Under the pieces are notes generated by a model. The model saw nothing but the letters and a program-made list of their open reading frames with translations, had not been told where the DNA came from and did not search any database. 20,227 nucleotides of DNA from CAXMQS01 sp964195995 (GTDB lineage: Bacteria > Actinomycetota > Acidimicrobiia > Spongiisociales > JAOTWH01). Location of the stretch: the NCBI GenBank assembly GCA_964195995.1, contig CAXMQS010000099.1, positions 1 to 20,227 of the forward strand, written 5' to 3'. How positions within the stretch are numbered: position 1 is the stretch's first letter; the number at the start of each line of letters is the position of its first letter. Made by a program: the position numbers and the translations under genes. Positions 7,259-14,976 of the stretch are shown piece by piece.

Positions 7259-7367
7259 CGTCTAGCTCCCACAGGAGACGCGCCGCCAGACGATGCTCCA
7301 GCAGAGAGCGTGTCGAGCCATGAGCCAACCATAGGTGTCGGTCTCCGAGCCTTCGGCGACGGCAGAT

Positions 7368-8921
7368 CTAGCCGGTGGTGCCTGCGGCGCGCATGTCGAG
7401 GACGTGAACGAGCAGGAGGACCACCGCGATGAAGCTCATTCCCCCGACGACAAGCGCAGCGAGTGCCCCACCCGCTCCCGCCCCCACCCCGCTGATGACG
7501 GCTTCCGACACGCCCCACGCCACGCCACCGCCAGCAACGGCCAACGGCAGGGCACGGCCCGCGCTCATCGCGATGGGTCGCAGGAGGTCCAGCCCCGTTG
7601 AGCGATGCCAGATGAAAGCCAGGACGCCGGTGTACACGGCCAGCGCCAGCGTCGAGGCCAGGGCCAGTCCGCTCACGTCGAAGGCGTCCTGCAAGGCCCA
7701 GTAGAGGGGCAGCGCCAGGATCGTTGCGCCCGTTCCGACGAGCGCCGGGGTCCACATCTGGCGCCTGGCGTAGAAGCCTCGGGCGTACAGCTGCTGAGCA
7801 CCCCACAGCGGGATCCCGATAGCGAACAGGGCTAAGGGACCGACGGTGGCAGCCGTGTCGGCTGCGGACCAGTCTCCGCGTTCGTACAGGACGCGCAGCA
7901 GCGGAAGCGCCAGCGCCACCAGGGCAGCGGCCGCTGCGATGCTCAGAACGACAACGTGCTGCACGGCCCTGGCCAATGTGGCCGCCAGGTCGCGAACTCG
8001 GTTCTCTGCAGCCATGCGCGCCAGGAACGGATAGGCGGCGACGCCGGCCGCCTGGGCGATCACCCCGACCGGTACCAGCATCGTCCGGCGTGCGAACTGC
8101 AGCCACGAGATCGAGCCATCTATCCCCAGCGACCCGAAGGTGCGCCCGAGCTGCTCGTCGAGAACGACCAGCGATTGGCCGATCATGAGCGGGATGGCCA
8201 GCGCCAGGTACTCGCGGACGCTCGGTCCCCGCAGCGACTCGGGAGCGACGAACCGGAATCCGGCACGACGAGCTCCCCACATCTGTATGAGGAAGTTGCC
8301 GACGATGGCGCCGCCAAGGACACCCCAAGCGAATCCCTCGGGGCTGGCTTCGCCGTCGAAGCGCAACAGCACGCCTCCGGCGATGATGCCGAGGTTGTAC
8401 ACGATCGGAGCCAGGGTCGGCACCGCGAAGCGGTCCTTGGCGTACTGGACGGCCATGAAGAGAGAACCCACAACGAAGAAGACCTGGGCAGGCAGGACGA
8501 TCCTGGTGAGATGGGCGGCCCGCGCCACCTGGTCGGCGTCGAAACCGGGCTCGATGACATCGACGATGCGCTCGGCCGCTGCCATCCCGACGACAATGAG
8601 TACCAGCATGGCGGCGCCGACCGTCACTCCGATGGTGCTCAACGCCCGCCAGCCGCCTTGCTCGTCGTCTGCCGCCAGGTGGCGAGACAGGATCGGAATG
8701 AATGTGATGGCCATGTACCCGCCGGCGAGCAGGTAGTTGAGGAAGTCGGGGATGATGAACGCCACCTGGTATTCGTCGGTGAGGGCGTTGGCGCCAAGCG
8801 TCGAAGCGAACACCATGTCGCGCACGAGGCCAAGGGCCCTCGAGACGAGGACGCCTGTGCCGACGATCACCGCAGCCCTGGCTATGCGTCGCCCGACGCG
8901 GGGTGAGGTGGGGGCGGTCAC
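7368..8921 (-). CDS. murJ: Lipid II flippase MurJ (MviN)
   Basis: This 517-residue polytopic membrane protein has about 14 hydrophobic helices and would flip lipid II for peptidoglycan synthesis. The N-terminus carries the family signature: SRALGLVRD 23-31, then LGANALTDEY and FIIPDFLNYLLAGGYM, followed by IPILS. The length is typical of MurJ without the extra C-terminal domains found in mycobacteria. It starts at GTG 8921, with no Shine-Dalgarno but TAACTT six bases upstream, so it may be leaderless. It sits between two GT2 genes and downstream of an exported SpoIID-type protein, which fits an envelope cluster. A second, unrelated flippase is at 2170-3429. Confidence 0.93.
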   Translation of the reverse strand: MTAPTSPRVGRRIARAAVIVGTGVLVSRALGLVRDMVFASTLGANALTDEYQVAFIIPDFLNYLLAGGYMAITFIPILSRHLAADDEQGGWRALSTIGVTVGAAMLVLIVVGMAAAERIVDVIEPGFDADQVARAAHLTRIVLPAQVFFVVGSLFMAVQYAKDRFAVPTLAPIVYNLGIIAGGVLLRFDGEASPEGFAWGVLGGAIVGNFLIQMWGARRAGFRFVAPESLRGPSVREYLALAIPLMIGQSLVVLDEQLGRTFGSLGIDGSISWLQFARRTMLVPVGVIAQAAGVAAYPFLARMAAENRVRDLAATLARAVQHVVVLSIAAAAALVALALPLLRVLYERGDWSAADTAATVGPLALFAIGIPLWGAQQLYARGFYARRQMWTPALVGTGATILALPLYWALQDAFDVSGLALASTLALAVYTGVLAFIWHRSTGLDLLRPIAMSAGRALPLAVAGGGVAWGVSEAVISGVGAGAGGALAALVVGGMSFIAVVLLLVHVLDMRAAGTTG

Positions 8922-8927
8922 TCGGGC

Positions 8928-8933
8928 AAGTTA
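8928..8933 (-). promoter_or_regulatory. Candidate -10 box (TAACTT), leaderless murJ
   Basis: TAACTT on the minus strand is six bases before GTG 8921. No Shine-Dalgarno lies between. The hairpin at 8949-8970 immediately upstream would separate this transcript from the previous gene. Confidence 0.38.
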
Positions 8934-8948
8934 GTGGACGGGCCCCCG

Positions 8949-8970
8949 GCCGTGTTGCCAGACACCCGGC
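8949..8970 (-). terminator. Hairpin directly after a GT2 stop codon
   Basis: Starting at the base after the TGA, GCC and GTGT pair with ACAC and GGC, a seven-pair stem with a two-base bulge and a six-base loop. No U tract follows. It lies between the GT2 stop and the candidate murJ promoter. Confidence 0.28.
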
Positions 8971-9993
8971 TCAGACGAACAGCCTGACGAAGCGGAGGTA
9001 GCCACCCAGCAGCCAGCCAACGAGCCGCGCCGCAGGTACCCGCACCTGACTGGCGCCGGCGGGGCTGCTCTGCATCGAGGCCAGGATGTCGCCGTCGGTG
9101 ACCGTACGGACGATCGACGCTCGCCACGCCTTTGTGGCCTTCCGGGCCCGCCACGCCCCCTTCCAACTGCGCACCTTGGCGTCGCCCCAACCGTCCCTGA
9201 TGGCGATGATGAGGATGCCAAGCTCGACGGCCCCAAGCACAGGCGCCAGCAACGCCAGTGTCAGCCCTCGATAGTTGGCTCTGAGCATCATCAGGCGATT
9301 GCGCTCGAGGTAGAACATCTTGTACTCGTTGCGCTCGAATTCGTAGCTGTGAGCGACTACCGAGGCCGGCACCCGGACCGAGCGGAGGCCACGAAGCCGG
9401 AGTCGCCAGCCGAAATCGGAGTCCTCGTGGTACATGAAGAAGTCGGGGCGGTAGCCGCCGAGCTCTCGCCAGGTGTCGACTTTGATGGCCATGGCCGCCC
9501 CCGAGGGGAAGGGGGTCTCGACGGGGTCGAGCTCCTTCGGTATCGGAGTACCGACATCGGTTGCCCAGGCGACCCCGTAGTAGGTGAGGGCTCCGCCCGA
9601 GGAATTGAAGTGCCCCGGCCGATCCATGAGTTCCAGCGTGGCGCAGGCGGCGCCGACGCTTGGCAGGGTCAGTGCGTCGACGAGAGGCGGCAGCCACCCC
9701 GCCCTCGGCACGGTGTCGGGGTTGAGGAACACGACGGTGTCGTTGCTGGCAAGATCGGCGCCTGCATGACACCCTGCCGAGAAACCAACATTGGACGGCA
9801 TGCGGATGACGATGGCGCCGGCCGCCTCGGCGACAGCTGCGCTGTTGTCGGCAGACGCGTTGTCGACGACGATGACCTCGGCTGGGCCCTCGGCGTCTGC
9901 GGCGAGCGCTCCGAGCAGCTCAGGCAGGTCGGCGGCCGACTCGTAGGAGACGATGACGATCGAGACGGGAGTCGGTCCGCTCAGAATCCCCAC
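8971..9993 (-). CDS. Glycosyltransferase family 2, WbbL/rhamnosyltransferase-like
   Basis: This 340-residue GT2 has VSYESA 15-20, VDNASADN 43-50, NVGFSAG 68-74, LNPDT 90-94 and HEDSDFGWR 189-197. The combination of NVGF-AG and LNPD matches the WbbL/RfbF group often annotated as rhamnosyltransferases, including the enzyme that adds rhamnose to the linker of mycobacterial arabinogalactan. One or two hydrophobic segments occur around 235-265 and near the C-terminus. The start is GTG 9993, inside the last codons of the upstream SpoIID-type gene (13-base overlap), so the two are translationally linked. The exact sugar is not determined by the sequence. Confidence 0.86.
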   Translation of the reverse strand: MGILSGPTPVSIVIVSYESAADLPELLGALAADAEGPAEVIVVDNASADNSAAVAEAAGAIVIRMPSNVGFSAGCHAGADLASNDTVVFLNPDTVPRAGWLPPLVDALTLPSVGAACATLELMDRPGHFNSSGGALTYYGVAWATDVGTPIPKELDPVETPFPSGAAMAIKVDTWRELGGYRPDFFMYHEDSDFGWRLRLRGLRSVRVPASVVAHSYEFERNEYKMFYLERNRLMMLRANYRGLTLALLAPVLGAVELGILIIAIRDGWGDAKVRSWKGAWRARKATKAWRASIVRTVTDGDILASMQSSPAGASQVRVPAARLVGWLLGGYLRFVRLFV

Positions 9994-12002
9994 GCACCTG
10001 CGATAGGCGACATGTGGCTCTCGCCCATCTCGATGATGATGTTGGCGCCGGTCTGAGCGAACGTATCTCGCAGGTAGAACGTGGCGTCGCCCGGCCGGAA
10101 GACACCGACCGTGTCGATTCCATCGCCGTTCCAGTCCCCGGCGACGATGCGGTCGGTCGGCTCGGCGCCCGCGTACTCGAAAACGAAGTCGGGGATGCCA
10201 TCAAGCCCGTAATCGAAGAACACCTCGTTGGTGCTCCGTCGCCACAAGGCCACCGTGTCGCGCCCATCACCATTCCAGTCGCCGGCAATCGGGGCATCTC
10301 CAGCCTGGCCGAACATGAAGGAAAGGTCACCGATGCCTTGCGTATTGCTGTTGCGTAGGTAGACCGTGGCCTCGGATGACCTGAAGATGCCGACGGTCTC
10401 GTCGCCGTTGCCGTCCCAATCACCTGCGATCGGAATATCGCCGGGGTCGCCGTAGTAGATGTTGATGTCGGCTATCCCCTGGGTGTTGGAGTTGCGCAAG
10501 AAGAGGAAGCCCGTGCTCTGCCGGTAGAGGCCAAGCGTTGTGATCCCATTGTTGTTCCAGTCTCCGGAGTATGGGATGTCGAGCGGATTGCCGTAGTAGA
10601 AGGAGATAGTGCTGCCGGTGTTGGTGCGGAGATGCCACAGGCCAGTCTCGGGGTTGTGCAATCCGATGCTGTCGACCCCCGTTGTGGCGGGCACGGCCAG
10701 TCCGGTTATCTGTGGTGATCTGAGGCCGAGCGGGGTACGCAGCGAGCGAGTGTTCCAGGTCGACGGCCCCTCGGGACTGAAGAAGGTGACCTTGCTGGCC
10801 GCCCCAGACGGCGAGAACTCGGTGATGGCCGCCGTCGTGATGGGGCCGATCCCCAGTGCCGCTGATATCGACGACAGGGAGATGGTCTTGGTCCAGGTGG
10901 CATAGGGATTGAGGGTGGTGGCGCTGTGGGGGTCGCTCACCGAGCGCAGGTAGGGGACGGGGCTACCGCCGAAACCGATCTCATTCGGTTCCGTGGCGCC
11001 AAAGGTCGAGGAGGAGTAGAACGCCTGGATGGGGACGTGGGCACCGCCCTGATCGTCCCCCTCGTGCCAGTAAACCACCGCGGCCGTTGTGTTGGTGGCT
11101 GCGATCCAGGGGTCCTGGCCGTGGCCCCACCCGACATAGTTCTGGTCAACGGTCGTGTCGAAGATTCCGCACCAGCACCAGGGCCGATTCGCCGGGTCGC
11201 CACGGTCGAGGGCACGCCGAACTGCATATGACCGGGCCGCGATGGCCTGCGCTTCGAGGGCCGCCTGGCCTCCGCTATCGCCCCAGAAGTAGGGCATCTC
11301 CGAGATCCCGAGGATGTAGTCATCCACGTCCATCTCCATAACGAGGTTGAACGATGCCGTGTTGTTGTCCGGGCGAATGTGCAGTGTCCCTCGGGCGTAC
11401 CTGCATGTCAGCTGCGGGCTACCGGTCTGGTTCCAGTTGGTGTGGGTGCAGGTTTGAGATTCTGTGGATCCGAACTTGGTGACGGAAGGGAGAGCTATTC
11501 GTGCGGTCGGCAAATCCTCCTCACCGTCCCAGAACCCATCGATGGTGCAGTCGGGCGAGATGAGCGAGCCGGCAGGTGCTACGACAACGCACGCGACTCC
11601 GTCGTGGTTGACAATCGCCGACTGGCCGGCTGCCAGGTCGAGGGTTGATCCGTTGGCAGAGAAGGTGACGGTTAATCCTGGTGCCGTTGTGGTCTCGTTA
11701 CGGATCTCGACGCCGATCGTTTCTTGCAGGATGTTGACCCATAGACGATCGGGCCCGGTGACATCAACGCCGAGAGTGCCTGGGGTAACTCCGGTGTAGT
11801 AGTGGCGAATGATCTCGTCGGCCGTCGACCCGGCCTTCGACATGCCGTATGCGCCGTACTGGCCCATGCCGACACCATGCCCGAAGCCGCCGCCGTGGAA
11901 AGTGATCGAGTCGTCGGCCGCTGCCACTGGTGGCGCCGTGGACACGACGAGGCCAGCAACAAGACTAAGGGTGACAAGGGCACGTGTTATGGGCATCGTC
12001 AT
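9981..12002 (-). CDS. Exported SpoIID/LytB-domain protein with C-terminal FG-GAP-like repeats
   Basis: This 673-residue secreted protein probably acts on cell-wall glycan strands. A signal peptide covers about residues 1-29 (hydrophobic 8-22, cleavage near VAAA). HGVGMGQYGA 42-51 with HYYTG 67-71 follows directly. The catalytic-region motif ISEM 233-236, with E235 as the likely acid, and ALEAQAIAARSYAV 248-261 come about 190 residues later. In canonical SpoIID/LytB proteins the HGVGMSQYGA motif comes after the EAxxAQAxAARTY motif, so the order here is reversed. Five repeats of 43-49 residues (440-673) contain GDWNGDG and VGIFR patterns, probably a beta-propeller-like or surface-binding module. 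ATG 12002 and ATG 11996 are both possible starts; the ribosome site is poor. Confidence 0.85.
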   Translation of the reverse strand: MTMPITRALVTLSLVAGLVVSTAPPVAAADDSITFHGGGFGHGVGMGQYGAYGMSKAGSTADEIIRHYYTGVTPGTLGVDVTGPDRLWVNILQETIGVEIRNETTTAPGLTVTFSANGSTLDLAAGQSAIVNHDGVACVVVAPAGSLISPDCTIDGFWDGEEDLPTARIALPSVTKFGSTESQTCTHTNWNQTGSPQLTCRYARGTLHIRPDNNTASFNLVMEMDVDDYILGISEMPYFWGDSGGQAALEAQAIAARSYAVRRALDRGDPANRPWCWCGIFDTTVDQNYVGWGHGQDPWIAATNTTAAVVYWHEGDDQGGAHVPIQAFYSSSTFGATEPNEIGFGGSPVPYLRSVSDPHSATTLNPYATWTKTISLSSISAALGIGPITTAAITEFSPSGAASKVTFFSPEGPSTWNTRSLRTPLGLRSPQITGLAVPATTGVDSIGLHNPETGLWHLRTNTGSTISFYYGNPLDIPYSGDWNNNGITTLGLYRQSTGFLFLRNSNTQGIADINIYYGDPGDIPIAGDWDGNGDETVGIFRSSEATVYLRNSNTQGIGDLSFMFGQAGDAPIAGDWNGDGRDTVALWRRSTNEVFFDYGLDGIPDFVFEYAGAEPTDRIVAGDWNGDGIDTVGVFRPGDATFYLRDTFAQTGANIIIEMGESHMSPIAGAWGF
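9984..10685 (-). repeat. Five protein-level tandem repeats (43-49 residues each)
   Basis: Repeats cover codons 440-482, 483-529, 530-576, 577-624 and 625-673 of the SpoIID-type gene. Each has the plan DxNGDGxDTVGxFR, a YLRN-type strand, a YYG-type strand and a final P-AGDW. The codons for the shared LRNSNTQGI in repeats 2 and 3 differ at many third positions, so the copies are old and kept at protein level. The pattern resembles FG-GAP/VCBS-like repeats with Asp-rich loops. Confidence 0.75.
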
Positions 12003-12035
12003 CTCGCGATCTCTCGCCGCCTCCGCCCAAGGCCC

Positions 12036-12055
12036 GCCGCCATGTTACCGGCGGC
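12036..12055 (-). terminator. Hairpin starting on the korB stop codon, loop contains TAACAT
   Basis: GCCGCC and GGCGGC are perfect inverted repeats separated by GGTAACAT. The first base of the stem is the last base of the korB TAG. It has six G-C pairs and no U tract. It fills most of the 52-bp gap between korB and the SpoIID-type gene. Confidence 0.4.
12042..12047 (-). promoter_or_regulatory. Candidate -10 box (TAACAT) for the SpoIID-type gene
   Basis: GGTAACAT on the minus strand lies 39 bases before ATG 12002, inside the loop of the post-korB hairpin. It matches the GGTANNNT octamer found at other gene starts in the window. A transcript would begin near 12035 with a short leader. Confidence 0.28.
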
Positions 12056-13065
12056 TATTCGACTGTCCAGGTCCCTGCGGAAGTGATCAGCGCAGCGAGG
12101 TCGCCTGGGCCTTTGGCGTCGTGAGCCTCCACGAGCTGCTGGGCCATCTGGTGATCGTAGGTAGCTCGCGGGGCCCGCCTGAAGACCCCGACTGGTGTTG
12201 GTCCGTGCGGACCGTGCGACAGCCTGCTCAGGGCGAACGCAGCCGATGGGTGTTCGTTCTCGGCGTCATGCACCCAGATGGCGTCGGCACCGACATCGGC
12301 GACCTTGACGATGATGGCCGTGCCGTCGAAGATGACGACCCCCATCTCGTTGTCCTTGCCGAATGTGACCGGCTTGCCGTGCTCGAGATTGATGCGATTG
12401 CCTTCGCGCTCTTCGCGCCCGGTCAGCGCGATGAACGCCTTGTCGTTGAAGACGTTGCAGTTCTGGTATATCTCGACGAAGGCAGAACCGTCGTGCTGGT
12501 ACGCCTGGCGCAGCATCTCTGTGGTGTGGTCGCGGTCCATGTCGATGGTGCGAGCGACGAAGGTGGCCTCTGCCCCGAGGGCGAGGCTTACCGGGTTGAA
12601 GGGGTAGTCGATGGATCCGAGGGGACTCGTCTTGGTGAGCTTGCCGACCTCACTCGTTGGGGAGTACTGGCCCTTGGTGAGTCCGTAGATCTGGTTGTTG
12701 AACAGCAGCACCTTGACGTTGACGTTGCGTCGCAACATGTGGATGAGATGGTTGCCTCCGATGGACAAGGCGTCGCCGTCGCCTGTGACCACCCACACGG
12801 AGAGATCTGGGTTGGCTGTGGCGATTCCGGTGGCAACGGCCGGCGCCCGGCCGTGGATGGAATGCATCCCGTAGGTGTTCATGTAGTAGGGGAACCGAGC
12901 CGCGCAGCCGATGCCGGATACGAAGACGATGTTCTCCTTGGGTATCTCCAGCTCCGTCATGAAGTTCTGCACCGAAGCCAAGATCGTGTAGTCCCCACAC
13001 CCGGGGCACCACCGCACCTCCTGATCGGTCTGGAAGTCGCTGCGCTCGTGCTTGGTTGTCGTCAT
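12055..13065 (-). CDS. korB: 2-oxoglutarate/2-oxoacid:ferredoxin oxidoreductase, beta subunit
   Basis: This 336-residue TPP-binding subunit, with KorA, decarboxylates a 2-oxoacid (most likely 2-oxoglutarate) to the acyl-CoA and reduces ferredoxin in the cytoplasm. WCPGC (C20, C23), C54 in GIGCA and C203 in QNCNVF supply four Cys for one [4Fe-4S] cluster. GDGDALSIGGNH 95-106 with NN 123-124 is the TPP/Mg motif. The length is typical of the KorB type that pairs with a fused alpha chain. ATG 13065 overlaps the korA TGA by four bases (ATGA). Pyruvate or another 2-oxoacid cannot be excluded from the sequence alone. Confidence 0.93.
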   Translation of the reverse strand: MTTTKHERSDFQTDQEVRWCPGCGDYTILASVQNFMTELEIPKENIVFVSGIGCAARFPYYMNTYGMHSIHGRAPAVATGIATANPDLSVWVVTGDGDALSIGGNHLIHMLRRNVNVKVLLFNNQIYGLTKGQYSPTSEVGKLTKTSPLGSIDYPFNPVSLALGAEATFVARTIDMDRDHTTEMLRQAYQHDGSAFVEIYQNCNVFNDKAFIALTGREEREGNRINLEHGKPVTFGKDNEMGVVIFDGTAIIVKVADVGADAIWVHDAENEHPSAAFALSRLSHGPHGPTPVGVFRRAPRATYDHQMAQQLVEAHDAKGPGDLAALITSAGTWTVE

Positions 13066-14918
13066 CTCGTGGCTACCTCGATGATCTTGTCTTCGATTTC
13101 GGAGGCCCCGAAGGGTGCTCCTTGGACCTTGGAGAAGGACTCAGCGTCGACCAGGAACTCGGCCCGCAGTAGACGGGACAACTGACCTCGGTTGATTTCG
13201 GGAACGAGGATGGTTTCGTACGAAGCAAGCACCTCGCCGAGGTTCGGCGGGAAGGGGTTGAGGTGACGCAGGTGGGTGAAGGCGACTTTGTGGCCGGCGC
13301 GCCTGGCCCGACGGCTCCCGGCCGTGCTGGCGTGATAGGTGGATCCCCAGCCGATAACCAAGACCTTGGCCCCGTCCTCGGCGTCGACCACGACATGGGG
13401 GATGTCGTTGGCGATGTTGCGAACCTTCTCCTCCCTGGCGATGGTCATCCGTTCGTGGTTCCCCGGGTCGTATGAGACGTTCCCGGTCAGCTCCTGCTTC
13501 TCGAGTCCGCCGACGCGGTGTTCGAGGCCGGGGGTACCGGGCACTGCCCAAGGCCGGGCGCCCGTCGTCGGGTCGCGAAGGTAGGGGAGGTACTCGTTGT
13601 CGCCGTTGGGTGCCGTGGCGTACTCGACGGTGAGATCGGGAAGATCGGCCACATCGGGCAAGCGCCACGGCTCGGAGCTGTTGGCGATGTAGCCGTCGGA
13701 AAGCAAGATGACCGGGGTCATGTACTTGAGAGCGATGCGACATGCCTCGACCGCCGAGTCGAACGCGTCGGACGGTGTCGCCGCGGCCACGATCGGCAAT
13801 GGTGCCTCACCGTGCCTGCCGTACATGGCGAACAGCAGGTCTGTCTGCTCGGTCTTGGTCGGAAGCCCGGTCGACGGTCCGCCTCGCTGGACGTTGACAA
13901 CGACGAGGGGCAACTCGAGCATCAACGCCATGCTCAGCGTCTCGCTCTTGAGGGCGAGGCCCGGCCCGCTGGTTCCGGTGACGCCGAGGTGTCCTGCGAA
14001 GGCGGCGCCAACTGCTGAGCCGATCGCCGCGATCTCGTCCTCGGCCTGAAATGTGCGAACCCCGAAGTTCTTGTGGCGAGCCAGTTCCTCGAGGATGCTC
14101 GACGCCGGCGTTATCGGATATGACCCGTAGTAGAGGGGGATCTTGGCGGCCTGCGCACCGGCGATGAGTCCCCACGCGGTCGCCTGGTTGCCGGTGATGT
14201 TCGTGTAGGTGCCTGCGGGCAGGGCGGCCGGCTTGACCTCGTATGTTCGCTGGAACGCCTCGGTCGTGATGCCGAAGTTGTACCCAGCCTTCATGGCGGC
14301 GATGTTGGCCGCGGCCACCTCAGGCGTCTTCTGGAACTTCTTCTCCAGCCAGTCGATCGTCGTATCGAGGCTGCGCGTGAACACCCAGGACGAAAGGCCA
14401 AGGGCGAAGAAGTTCTTGGAGCGGAGCACTGCCCTTCCCTTGACCCCCGTTCCCTCGACCGCCTGCTTCGTCAGCTCCTCCATGGGTGCCGTCAGCAGCG
14501 TGAAGTTGTCGAGGGATCCGTCGGTCAGAGGGTTGGACTCGTAGCCGGCCTTGTTGAGGTTTCTCTCTTCGAACGCATCGGAGTTGGCGATGATGACGCT
14601 GCCCTTTTGCATGTCGCCGACGTTGGCCTTCAAAGCCGCCGGGTTCATGGCGATCAGAACATCGGGCGAGTCGCCCGGCGTGAGGATGTCCCAATCGGCT
14701 ATGTGGACCTGGAACGAGGACACGCCAGGAAGGGTCCCAGCAGGGGCGCGGATCTCAGCGGGGAAGTTGGGAAGGGTCGCGATGTCGTTGCCGAATAGCG
14801 CAGATGCGTCTGTGAAACGCGTTCCGGCAAGCTGCATGCCGTCGCCACTGTCTCCGGCGAACCGGATGACCAGGTGGGTGGTTTCTTCCGCCGAGGGCGC
14901 GGGTGCTTCGGTGCTCAC
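13062..14918 (-). CDS. korA: 2-oxoglutarate/2-oxoacid:ferredoxin oxidoreductase, fused gamma-alpha subunit
   Basis: This 618-residue protein joins an N-terminal gamma domain and a C-terminal alpha domain. GDSGDGMQL 22-30 opens the gamma part. The alpha part starts near 237 with YYGSYPITPAS 264-274, GTSGPGL 316-322 and QRGGPSTGLPT 345-355, which take part in TPP and substrate/CoA binding in this superfamily. This two-gene korA-korB form is found in actinobacteria and other aerobes, where it can serve the TCA cycle. GTG 14918 has GAGGA upstream. It is co-directional with the DUF3048 gene, but a good -10 (TACAAT) in the 58-bp gap suggests its own promoter. No ferredoxin gene lies in the window. 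Confidence 0.93.
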   Translation of the reverse strand: MSTEAPAPSAEETTHLVIRFAGDSGDGMQLAGTRFTDASALFGNDIATLPNFPAEIRAPAGTLPGVSSFQVHIADWDILTPGDSPDVLIAMNPAALKANVGDMQKGSVIIANSDAFEERNLNKAGYESNPLTDGSLDNFTLLTAPMEELTKQAVEGTGVKGRAVLRSKNFFALGLSSWVFTRSLDTTIDWLEKKFQKTPEVAAANIAAMKAGYNFGITTEAFQRTYEVKPAALPAGTYTNITGNQATAWGLIAGAQAAKIPLYYGSYPITPASSILEELARHKNFGVRTFQAEDEIAAIGSAVGAAFAGHLGVTGTSGPGLALKSETLSMALMLELPLVVVNVQRGGPSTGLPTKTEQTDLLFAMYGRHGEAPLPIVAAATPSDAFDSAVEACRIALKYMTPVILLSDGYIANSSEPWRLPDVADLPDLTVEYATAPNGDNEYLPYLRDPTTGARPWAVPGTPGLEHRVGGLEKQELTGNVSYDPGNHERMTIAREEKVRNIANDIPHVVVDAEDGAKVLVIGWGSTYHASTAGSRRARRAGHKVAFTHLRHLNPFPPNLGEVLASYETILVPEINRGQLSRLLRAEFLVDAESFSKVQGAPFGASEIEDKIIEVATR

Positions 14919-14952
14919 GATGGTTCCTCGCCCGTTCGACTACGTCGGCGCA

Positions 14953-14958
14953 ATTGTA
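14953..14958 (-). promoter_or_regulatory. Candidate -10 box (TACAAT) for korAB
   Basis: TACAAT lies 34 bases before GTG 14918 on the minus strand, which would give a leader of about 27 bases including GAGGA. It is an A/T-rich island in a G+C-rich gap. No -35 consensus was seen. Confidence 0.4.
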
Positions 14959-14976
14959 AGTGTGACCGGCGGCGAC

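Noticed and set aside
7259..7367. Small gene in the gap between murJ and the coiled-coil GT2
   Set aside because: No convincing start, ribosome site or motif in the 109 bases; only weak TANNNT and short stem candidates.
7249..8328. Open frame of 359 codons on the minus strand
   Set aside because: It is a shifted frame of murJ; Arg/Gly-rich and without motifs.
6446..8906. Two long plus-strand frames (6446-7432, 7956-8906)
   Set aside because: Both are antisense to the coiled-coil GT2 or murJ and lack ribosome sites and family patterns.
11809..13185. Open frame of 458 codons on the plus strand
   Set aside because: It lies opposite the start of the SpoIID-type gene, korB and the end of korA. 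It has no domain signal.
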